64,000 bases of DNA, taken from assembly GCA_022710585.1 (NCBI GenBank), contig JAKLGV010000008.1:1-64000 (forward strand), read 5' to 3'. Origin of the DNA: Deltaproteobacteria bacterium (GTDB lineage: Bacteria; Desulfobacterota; Syntrophia; Syntrophales; Smithellaceae). Positions 1-6,074 of the stretch are shown one piece after another. How positions within the stretch are numbered: the first letter of the stretch is position 1; each line of letters opens with the position of its first letter. The notes under the pieces are model-generated. The model did no database searches and was not told the DNA's origin. It saw nothing but the letters and a program-made list of their open reading frames with translations. Both the position numbers and the translations under genes were made by a program.

Positions 1-241
1 GCCAGATCTGTTTGAGCGGCCGGATAATAGGTTCCTTATTGTAAACAGAAGGCTTTCCCCTTTTCTTGGCCTTGGGCTTGGTAAACCGCTTATACCCTTT
101 TAATCGCCGGATGGCGTGTTTCCGATGATAACCGCAAACAGCGCAACATTCATCGATGATAACGGTCTTTTCTTTACGAGATGCCTCTTTATATCGCTTA
201 TAAAGAACTTCAAAATACTCTTCCTTGGATTTGGGACTCAT
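1..241 (-). CDS. IS transposase, N-terminal part (cut by window edge)
   Basis: Reading leftwards from an ATG at 241, an open frame of 80 codons continues off the left end. A clear ribosome site (GGAGG) lies 7-8 bases upstream. The protein begins MSPKSKEEYFEVLYKRY and is rich in Lys and Arg. It has a helix-turn-helix-like stretch (ECCAVCGYHRKHAIRRLKG) at about residues 32-50, followed by a basic linker. This is the look of the DNA-binding head of a DDE/integrase-core transposase of a type common in Desulfobacterota; the catalytic core would lie outside the window. The IS family cannot be named from this piece, and the element's end has not been located in 242-461. Confidence 0.6.
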   Translation of the reverse strand, partial: MSPKSKEEYFEVLYKRYKEASRKEKTVIIDECCAVCGYHRKHAIRRLKGYKRFTKPKAKKRGKPSVYNKEPIIRPLKQIW

Positions 242-359
242 CGCTAAACCTCCGTTTCCGAATCTTTCTTCGGTAACATCGATTTATGAGTCAACGTATC
301 CCTTTTATGCAACCCTTGGGTAACATTTTATTTGAGGCAATTCGTTGCCCTGTATTCCG

Positions 360-388
360 TTGACATATAAAACCGCGTTGATTATAAT
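360..388 (+). promoter_or_regulatory. Consensus sigma-70 promoter for the PilZ gene
   Basis: TTGACA at 360-365 and TATAAT at 383-388 are separated by exactly 17 bases, a perfect match to the vegetative consensus. Transcription would begin near 395, about 67 bases before the PilZ start codon at 462. No other gene lies between. Confidence 0.7.
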
Positions 389-461
389 GAAAGCAAAAAT
401 CAGCCGGATTTCAGGAGAGCGGAAAGATAATTTGAATAACCCTAAAGCAGGATAATCCATT

Positions 462-848
462 ATGAAAGAAAAGAGAGTCAAGCCCAGACTGAAAGATGAA
501 GAAAGCGAGAATGAGCTGGTCATTAGCGTCATCTCTAAGAAAACACATCCCCCCGAAGAAAAAATCATTACCAAAGATGTTTCCGCCACCGGCGCTAAAA
601 TTCAGACCAATATTATTTTGCCTGTCAATACCCTGCTGAGCATGAATTTCAAATTGAAGGATCTGGAAGACAAGATCAACGCCATCGGCAAGGTCAAATG
701 GATTAAAGTCGTCATCGAAGATGAGTCCTATGAGGTCGGCGTGGAATTCGTCAACGCGCCCATTTACGCGATCCAGATTCTGGAAGAATACATTGACTGG
801 AAACTGGGCTGCGAAAAAATAAAGATATTATTCGCCGTCACCGAATAA
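462..848 (+). CDS. PilZ-domain c-di-GMP receptor
   Basis: A 128-residue single-domain protein. The two hallmarks of the PilZ c-di-GMP site are visible: RxxxR (R5, R9) near the N-terminus and DxSxxG (D39, S41, G44) about 30 residues later, followed by alternating beta strands (KVKWIK, YEVGVEF) as in the PilZ barrel. No partner domain or membrane segment is present, so it probably acts in the cytoplasm as a c-di-GMP-dependent adaptor. It is monocistronic behind a perfect promoter at 360-388. It is not next to flagellar or pilus genes; the pilus block of this window lies 39 kb away and has a c-di-GMP riboswitch. Family assignment is good; the target is unknown. Confidence 0.85.
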   Translation: MKEKRVKPRLKDEESENELVISVISKKTHPPEEKIITKDVSATGAKIQTNIILPVNTLLSMNFKLKDLEDKINAIGKVKWIKVVIEDESYEVGVEFVNAPIYAIQILEEYIDWKLGCEKIKILFAVTE

Positions 849-1086
849 ACTTTCTTTAAATGAAGGTATGTTCTCCAAATTTCCGCCTGAAAGATAACAA
901 TAAAGATGTTTTCATCATGACGGATTATGATCCATTTATGAGAAAAAACGGAGCATAATCATGAAAAAAACATTGATCTCAAGGCGATAACGAAAACTGC
1001 TTTCGATTAAAATAGTATAAACACAATAATAGACTTCCACTCAAGCCTTATCAAACGCGATACATATAATAATGAAATGAAGCAAA

Positions 1087-2646
1087 ATGAAACAAATTCA
1101 TTATGAAATGATCAACATCTTCCCCAAACTGGCGTGGCTGGCTGTTGTGGATAAAAAACAGTCCTTCATAACCGTTTATCACGGTCGATATGTTGAGTGC
1201 CGTGAAAATTGGTTTATTGAGGGCATCTGGGATGGACCTTTTGATGTCGGCGATTTCCACGAAACCGATCTGGTCTTTGGAACAGGCATGAAAGTATTGG
1301 ATGAAAGGATCGTCTTTGTTTCATCCAGTTCTACAGCGGATCGGCTGTATTATTCATTTGATCAAAACAGATTGTTAGTCAGCAATTCTCTACCCTGCCT
1401 AGTCTCTTTTACGGATATTACGATGGATCCCTTGTTGGATTATGCGGGGTTTTTCAAAAGTATTGAAAATAATTGCCAGGATTATCAGAAAGAACTCCCT
1501 GTTCGTAGCGGGTGCGAGAAAATATTGAATATCATGGGAGAGAATCTTGTTTATTTGTCCGGCAAACAAAGTGTTGAAGCAAAGCCTCAGAAGAAGCATT
1601 TTTCTGACTTTGCTAGCCTGAATGTTTTTATGGCTAATGTATTTCTTAAATTCAGGAATAACTGGGAATGTCCCTCCAGAAGAAATAAATTATCGACGTT
1701 TTCAACTATTTCAACCGGATACGATTCTGCGATGGTTTCCTGCTTAGCGGTTAAGACCGGATGCAACCATTTATTTACGTGTGTTTCATCCAGTGAAATG
1801 GGGCCCAAATTTATAAGGAGTAAGCGTAAAATCGTTGATGATGGAAGCGACATAGCACGCTATATCAGCAAGGCAATCTCAATTATCAAGTTTGATCAGC
1901 ACGACTTCAAGAAGGATCTTGCCAATGAAATTTACCTTTTCCCGGGAATGCCCAATACAAGATTGACGAATTTTCTCCCGATGATCAATTATCTTGACAG
2001 ATTAAATAAGCCATCCATATTGTTTACTGGAATCGGGGGGGATTATGCGTGGGGCAGCGACCCTAATGACAGCTATTACGATTATGGAGCGATTTCACTG
2101 TCTGAAATCAGGCTTCACGCAGGATTTATTCATTGTTGTTTTCTATCCTGGTTGAAAAAATACAGGTTCTTGCTTTTGGAAATAAGCAACTCTGAAGAAA
2201 TGAAACGATGGTCCATAGGCGGTCTCTATAACAGACCCATCCCCCGAAGAATCCTGGAAGAAAGTGGAGTCCCGAGAGAAGCCTTTGGATATGTAAAGAA
2301 GGGCGGTTGGAAATTCTGGCTGATTCCGAATCGTCCTTATGATCCGCGATTACGAAAAGAATACTACAGATATTTGACAAAAAATAATCTATGCACAAGA
2401 CAGGAGATCTTTTTTTTCCCGATAGCATCTGTTGTGTTTTGGACCTTTATGATTATGAAAGCTCTGCTATGGAGACTGAAAGGTTCTAAAAGCAAATTTG
2501 AGTATATAAAACCGCCTTTTTCCAGTATTTCACACTCAACATTCCCATGGGCTGTTCAAGCCATTGCAGATCAATATCGAGAAAATGAAGTATTTAGGCG
2601 GAACACATTTGGCTCGCGGCGAAGGTTGCCGGCAGACGCTCCTTGA
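1087..2646 (+). CDS. Asparagine-synthetase-like protein lacking the glutaminase Cys
   Basis: A 519-residue protein with the two-part plan of class B asparagine synthetases. Residues 1-130 resemble the N-terminal Ntn-type amidotransferase fold (strand pattern FVSSSSTADRLYY and LLVSNSLPCLV), but there is no Cys at position 2, so it should not hydrolyse glutamine. The ATP-pyrophosphatase loop normally SGGxDS is S209-T-G-Y-D-S214, and FTGIGGDYAWG near residue 315 matches the second nucleotide-site motif. Such homologues activate a carboxylate by adenylation and form an amide, as lasso-peptide cyclases and beta-lactam synthetase do. It is followed by a bidirectional terminator and faces a tiny Cys-Pro-Pro peptide gene. 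The ribosome site is weak and a start at 1105 is possible. The substrate is unknown. Confidence 0.7.
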   Translation: MKQIHYEMINIFPKLAWLAVVDKKQSFITVYHGRYVECRENWFIEGIWDGPFDVGDFHETDLVFGTGMKVLDERIVFVSSSSTADRLYYSFDQNRLLVSNSLPCLVSFTDITMDPLLDYAGFFKSIENNCQDYQKELPVRSGCEKILNIMGENLVYLSGKQSVEAKPQKKHFSDFASLNVFMANVFLKFRNNWECPSRRNKLSTFSTISTGYDSAMVSCLAVKTGCNHLFTCVSSSEMGPKFIRSKRKIVDDGSDIARYISKAISIIKFDQHDFKKDLANEIYLFPGMPNTRLTNFLPMINYLDRLNKPSILFTGIGGDYAWGSDPNDSYYDYGAISLSEIRLHAGFIHCCFLSWLKKYRFLLLEISNSEEMKRWSIGGLYNRPIPRRILEESGVPREAFGYVKKGGWKFWLIPNRPYDPRLRKEYYRYLTKNNLCTRQEIFFFPIASVVFWTFMIMKALLWRLKGSKSKFEYIKPPFSSISHSTFPWAVQAIADQYRENEVFRRNTFGSRRRLPADAP

Positions 2647-2710
2647 AGACATTAGATAAGATCAGAAAACGTTGCTTTTTGAAATCACACAACCTCAATC
2701 ATCAACAAAC

Positions 2711-2751
2711 AATAAAGCCAGCGTAAATGATTATGTTACCCTGGCTTTATT
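2711..2751. terminator. Bidirectional terminator between convergent genes
   Basis: An 11-base perfect inverted repeat (AATAAAGCCAG at 2711-2721, CTGGCTTTATT at 2741-2751) is extended inwards by GTAA/TTAC after one mismatch. A/T runs flank both sides, so it can stop transcripts from the asparagine-synthetase-like gene and from the opposing small peptide gene. Confidence 0.65.
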
Positions 2752-2805
2752 TATCTTGTAACTTTAAATGAAATCAGATGTAAAAGTTAACCTTTCCTTC
2801 CAATT

Positions 2806-2904
2806 CTACACTGCGGTTGGAGGACATTCGTTTGATGGAGGACACTTTCCAGACGCTGGCGGACACTTCTCCCCACATGGAGGACAATCATGAACAAATT
2901 TCAT
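2806..2904 (-). CDS. Candidate ribosomal peptide precursor with four Cys-Pro-Pro repeats
   Basis: A 32-codon frame with full expression signals: ribosome site GGAG 7 bases before ATG at 2904, a near-consensus promoter at 2957-2984 and a terminator at 2711-2751. After a short leader (MKFVHD) the peptide repeats CPP at residues 7-9, 14-16, 21-23 and 27-29, with Lys, Gly, Ser, Glu or Asn between, plus one extra Cys at 10. That is five Cys in 32 residues with a period of 7, 7 and 6. The regular periodicity and position between an asparagine-synthetase-like gene and an HXXXD acyltransferase suggest a modified peptide, but this is inference. Other readings are a small metal-binding or redox peptide, or a chance frame. 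No family is recognised. Confidence 0.5.
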   Translation of the reverse strand: MKFVHDCPPCGEKCPPASGKCPPSNECPPTAV

Positions 2905-2956
2905 ACCTTTTCTCCTTTCATTCTTAAAATTGGTTAAAATGGTTACAGTTTAGGTT

Positions 2957-2984
2957 ATTTTAATTTTTTGTTAAAATTTGTCAA
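2957..2984 (-). promoter_or_regulatory. Promoter of the Cys-Pro-Pro peptide gene
   Basis: On the minus strand, TTGACA (2984-2979) and TAAAAT (2962-2957) are spaced 16 bases apart, matching 6/6 and 5/6 of the sigma-70 consensus. The start site would be near 2950, leaving a leader of about 45 bases with a good ribosome site. The direction and spacing point only to the peptide gene at 2904. Confidence 0.55.
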
Positions 2985-3057
2985 CAAGAAAATTGCTCGA
3001 AAAATTTGTTAGGGATTCAGGCTTCATCTGTGTTAAAAAATAACCTGAATATGAATG

Positions 3058-3082
3058 TATAATCTGTTAATATCGATATTAA
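3058..3082 (+). promoter_or_regulatory. -10 box and 16-bp palindromic operator before the acyltransferase
   Basis: A perfect TATAAT at 3058-3063 is followed at once by the 16-base perfect palindrome TTAATATCGATATTAA at 3067-3082, which would sit on the transcription start. No good -35 box is seen 16-18 bases upstream, which fits an activated or repressed promoter. The start codon is at 3105. Confidence 0.45.
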
Positions 3083-3104
3083 TGAAAGCCTGCATGGGAT
3101 AATT

Positions 3105-4349
3105 ATGGCGCAAATCAATAAAATGGATAAACAAGCAAGAGCTGCGTATTTGGAAGATCATTATGGAAAAAATATTATCCCATTATCGGCAGCGGAACAA
3201 TCGATGATCGGCACAGAACAAACTGAGATTTTGCTTTTCTATAAGAAGGAAACCTCCATCTCAAAACTGAAAGAAAGTCTGCTGAAAACGATAGAGCACT
3301 ACAATCTTTTTTCAAGCCGTCTCATCATGATCGATGATCATCAATTTGCCTTACAATACTGTACAGACGGATTTGTCATCAATGTTTTGCCATCGATTGA
3401 TGAAACATTTGATCACATTGATATTGAAGATATCAAGAAGATGATGGTGCGCGTTAAAACATTGCCGGGAGAGCCTCTTTTTGCCGTCACAGGAATACCG
3501 ATAAAAGATGGCGTATTTGGCGGTATCAGTTGTTCTCACGCCATATCGGATGGGATTTCAATCATGCTCTTCCTGTTTTCGTGGATGTGCATCATCGAAG
3601 GAAAAAATATTCCGCTGCCGTCCAATCAAAGATTATTCAAGGGAAAACCTGTTTCATTTGAAGAGATCGATAAGGCATTGATTCCTCCTTTATCCGAACT
3701 GAGTCAGGAAATACAAAACAGGGTTAAAGCCAGTGATATCAAAACCTACTCTAAGAGAGAATATTTCACATTAGAATTTCTAAATCAAATAAAGAACCAG
3801 GCAAGAATGGAAAACGAAGAGTATATCCTTTCCAATAACCAAATCATCACTTCATATTTATTGAAAAAATATCACAAACATATTTTGCCGAAGACAGATA
3901 AAATATTTTTAAAACACCCCATCAGCATCAGAGATGTTAATCCTGATATTGATCCTTTATATATCGGGAATGCGGTTTTTGTCCATTTGATAGAATTCAC
4001 GAAAAATGAAATCGACTCATTGTCTATTCCTCAACTTGCTTTCCGGATGAAACAATCAATTAAAAATATTAGAAATGAAAACTTCACAAAAGAAATATCT
4101 TATTTTTCAAAGCACGGGTTAGAGATTAGAACGGACCTGTATAAGAAATACCCTGCTTCCAGTATAGATACAGATATTGTCGCGAGCAACATGACGCATC
4201 TGAGCGATTTTGAGTCTTTCGGGTTCAGCTCCAATATCGGGAGTATCATCCACATGGCGATGCCGTATTATAAGACCAGTTTTATTATGTTAAAAGAGAA
4301 AAGTGATACGATATTTGCGGAGATAACCAGCTTGTATCCGATACCCTGA
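3105..4349 (+). CDS. HXXXD acyltransferase (condensation / BAHD-like)
   Basis: A 414-residue protein of the chloramphenicol-acetyltransferase-like fold. The catalytic motif HxxxDG is CSHAISDGIS with H145 and D149. A C-terminal stretch DFESFGFSSNIG near residue 370 resembles the structural DFGWG-type motif of BAHD and related enzymes. Such enzymes move an acyl or peptidyl group from CoA or a carrier protein to an alcohol or amine. No carrier protein, adenylation domain or thioesterase lies nearby, so a CoA donor is more likely than a non-ribosomal assembly line. It is preceded by a palindromic operator and followed by a weak terminator. It may belong with the asparagine-synthetase-like gene and the Cys-Pro-Pro peptide; substrates are unknown. 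Confidence 0.65.
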   Translation: MAQINKMDKQARAAYLEDHYGKNIIPLSAAEQSMIGTEQTEILLFYKKETSISKLKESLLKTIEHYNLFSSRLIMIDDHQFALQYCTDGFVINVLPSIDETFDHIDIEDIKKMMVRVKTLPGEPLFAVTGIPIKDGVFGGISCSHAISDGISIMLFLFSWMCIIEGKNIPLPSNQRLFKGKPVSFEEIDKALIPPLSELSQEIQNRVKASDIKTYSKREYFTLEFLNQIKNQARMENEEYILSNNQIITSYLLKKYHKHILPKTDKIFLKHPISIRDVNPDIDPLYIGNAVFVHLIEFTKNEIDSLSIPQLAFRMKQSIKNIRNENFTKEISYFSKHGLEIRTDLYKKYPASSIDTDIVASNMTHLSDFESFGFSSNIGSIIHMAMPYYKTSFIMLKEKSDTIFAEITSLYPIP

Positions 4350-4453
4350 ATTACGGGGATTTTGATGAGCGTTTATTCCTGGAATAATTGTCTTGAAATA
4401 CAATATCCGTTTAATATTGAAAATATTCATTTTGTAGGACGGTGAAAAAAAGA

Positions 4454-4478
4454 AGGGTCGCAATGATCCTGCCTTTTT
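4454..4478 (+). terminator. Probable terminator after the acyltransferase
   Basis: AGGGTC (4454-4459), a 5-base loop and GATCCT (4465-4470) form a 6-bp stem with one G-U pair. GCC and a run of five T (4474-4478) follow. It is modest in strength. Confidence 0.4.
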
Positions 4479-4481
4479 GAA

Positions 4482-4730
4482 TTACAGCCGTATAGACCAG
4501 GAATCAGAATCTGAATCGTAGCGCAGAAGATGCACGCCGACGTCCGCTGACTTCACCTTGAAATAATTGGTCACCGGTTTGCTGCTATCCAGACCGTCCT
4601 CATACCAGCGGTTGATAATTTCAATGATCTCCCGGCGTTTGCCCTCACATATAAACGCCACCGGGCGCTCGTCAGTTTTAAACCCGCTATAGCATTCCAC
4701 CTGAATTTCCTGATAGCCTGAATTTGCCAT
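4482..4730 (-). CDS. Small conserved-looking cytoplasmic protein, unknown function
   Basis: An 82-residue protein with no signal or membrane segment. It opens YQEIQVECYSGFKTDERPVAF and ends with YDSDSDSWSIRL; the middle is a mixed alpha/beta pattern with IIEIINRWYEDG. I do not recognise the family by name, though proteins of this look occur as short hypothetical genes in anaerobic Desulfobacterota. It starts 9 bases after the stop of the YbaK-type deacylase gene on the same strand, with AAGGAA as ribosome site, so the two are probably co-transcribed. Confidence 0.6.
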   Translation of the reverse strand: MANSGYQEIQVECYSGFKTDERPVAFICEGKRREIIEIINRWYEDGLDSSKPVTNYFKVKSADVGVHLLRYDSDSDSWSIRL

Positions 4731-4739
4731 AAGGAATCA

Positions 4740-5198
4740 TCAGGTCAGTTTGACCACTTTGGGCTTCACCAGCCTTTCAAAGTCTTTGTATGACATCCGG
4801 ACCAATTCTGAAAGTGAGCCCGCGTTGAAGGCGATTTCTTCATCCGCCGTCAGATGCCGGTCAACATAAACATCCATTCCGTAAAGATTGCCGAAGGGAG
4901 GCATGGCGCCGGTTTCGCAATCCGGAAACATATCCTTGAATTGTTCTTCGGAAGCCAGTTCGATTTTCTTTGCTCCGATTTCCTTCCGGAAGTAATCGAA
5001 ATCGACGGCATACGTAGCCGGCAGAACCGCCATCGCCATCCTGCCTTCGACGAAGACCATGACCGTTTTGGCGATCTCCTTGCCATGGATATGCGCCGAC
5101 TGGGCAATCTCCTGCGCGGTATAGGCCGTTGAATGGCTGATCGTTGTGTATTTAACCGATTGGTTGTCCAGAAACTCTTTCATTTTTTTCGATGGCAT
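4740..5198 (-). CDS. YbaK/EbsC-type aminoacyl-tRNA deacylase
   Basis: A 152-residue single-domain protein of the YbaK/ProX (tRNA editing) family, which hydrolyses wrongly charged tRNAs such as Cys- or Ala-tRNA(Pro) in the cytoplasm. Family features seen are HSTAYTAQEIAQSAHIHGKEIAKTVMV near the N-terminus (the conserved Lys of GKEIAKT), AVLPATYAVDF, and the turn ETGAMPPFGN, which is the GxxPPFG motif. The ribosome site AAAGGAGG is excellent. A TTGACA box lies about 60 bases upstream on the minus strand, with a poor -10. Which mischarged tRNA it edits cannot be read from sequence. Confidence 0.85.
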   Translation of the reverse strand: MPSKKMKEFLDNQSVKYTTISHSTAYTAQEIAQSAHIHGKEIAKTVMVFVEGRMAMAVLPATYAVDFDYFRKEIGAKKIELASEEQFKDMFPDCETGAMPPFGNLYGMDVYVDRHLTADEEIAFNAGSLSELVRMSYKDFERLVKPKVVKLT

Positions 5199-5435
5199 AA
5201 CAGACCTCCTTTTAATCTTGTTGAGACGGTTAATTGTTAACAGAACCTATCCTGTCAAAAGGAGAAAGATCGCGGCAGTTCACAAAAGAGATGGAGCATT
5301 CAATTTTTAATCTGACTTTGGTGTTATGATAACACAAAAGAAAGAACGGGAAAATAGAAATAAATCGGATCTTGTCCCGCTTGTGCCGAACGCGCCGGGA
5401 AGGAGGCGGCGTTTCGAAAGGCGCAGCACACGAAA

Positions 5436-5473
5436 AGAAAAAACCGTTTCAAACGTGGAACGATTGAAACGGT
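5436..5473 (-). terminator. Terminator after the cyclic-nucleotide-binding gene
   Basis: Read on the minus strand, ACCGTTTCAA (5473-5464), an 11-base loop and TTGAAACGGT (5452-5443) form a perfect 10-bp stem followed by TTTTTTC. It lies 25 bases beyond the stop codon at 5499. The remaining gap 5199-5435 shows nothing convincing. Confidence 0.8.
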
Positions 5474-5498
5474 CAGAGCGAAGACTGATAAGAATTAT

Positions 5499-5960
5499 TC
5501 AGGAATTGGATCCTTCTATTTTTTGGTTTGTTGTCGTTCTTAAGCGCTTGCTCATGATCTTCAGCAGGGACATCAGAATTTTGGCCGCTATCCGGGGATC
5601 CGTTTCCAGCATGCTTTTGAAAGACTCTTTTGTGATGCCAAGCAGAACGGAATCCTCGGTGGTTCTGCCGGTCGCGCTGCGAGGTTCGGAATCGATCAGA
5701 GACAATTCTCCCACGATGTCATTGGCGCCCATTGTGGCCAGTACAATTTTATCGTTGTTTTTTGCCTTTTTGATGATCTCCACGCGTCCCGATATGATGA
5801 TGTAAAGCAATTCTCCCGGCATGCCCTGTGAAAATAAAAAGAAGTCTTTTGCCGCTTTCTGGATGAAAATAAATTTGCACACCGCATCAAACTCATTTTT
5901 GGTGAGTTCTCTGAAAATAGTCAGCGATTTCAAAGTATTGTAATCAAATCCTTCCTGCAT
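5499..5960 (-). CDS. Stand-alone cyclic-nucleotide-binding (CAP_ED) domain protein
   Basis: A 153-residue protein consisting of one cNMP-binding beta-roll. The phosphate-binding cassette is clear: G84-E-L-S-L followed by R94-S95 (GELSLIDSEPRSAT), the Arg-Ser pair that holds the cyclic phosphate. Upstream GELLYIIISGRVEI is the usual beta-turn-beta signature. After the domain there is only a short helix (KIMSKRLRTT), with no DNA-binding helix-turn-helix, kinase or channel. It is therefore a sensor without an output domain. It is transcribed alone, with promoter at 6012-6040 and terminator at 5436-5473. Its partner is unknown. Confidence 0.85.
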   Translation of the reverse strand: MQEGFDYNTLKSLTIFRELTKNEFDAVCKFIFIQKAAKDFFLFSQGMPGELLYIIISGRVEIIKKAKNNDKIVLATMGANDIVGELSLIDSEPRSATGRTTEDSVLLGITKESFKSMLETDPRIAAKILMSLLKIMSKRLRTTTNQKIEGSNS

Positions 5961-6011
5961 GTCCCCCCCCTCAAGAGAAAATGATTGAAAATATATGGTG
6001 TTGTTTTGAAG

Positions 6012-6040
6012 ACCCTATAGAAGATTCTTTGCCGTGTCAA
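6012..6040 (-). promoter_or_regulatory. Putative promoter of the cNMP-binding gene
   Basis: On the minus strand TTGACA (6040-6035) is followed after 17 bases by TAGGGT (6017-6012). The -35 is perfect and the -10 is weak (3/6), so the promoter may need help. The start codon is at 5960. Confidence 0.4.
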
Positions 6041-6074
6041 TCATTTAGAATGTAAAGAATACGGATAAAGTCAT

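Noticed and set aside
961..990. Nine-codon frame with good ribosome site before the asparagine-synthetase-like gene
   Set aside because: Too short to support as a gene; possibly a decayed remnant or leader.
2835..2927. 30-codon plus-strand frame opposite the Cys-Pro-Pro peptide
   Set aside because: It has GGAGG about 12 bases upstream, but no promoter and a featureless composition. The minus-strand frame has the promoter, ribosome site and regular repeats. Kept as the alternative to test.
5326..5805. 159-codon plus-strand frame opposite the cNMP-binding gene
   Set aside because: It overlaps a clear conserved domain on the other strand and runs through that gene's terminator hairpin; no ribosome site or known motif.
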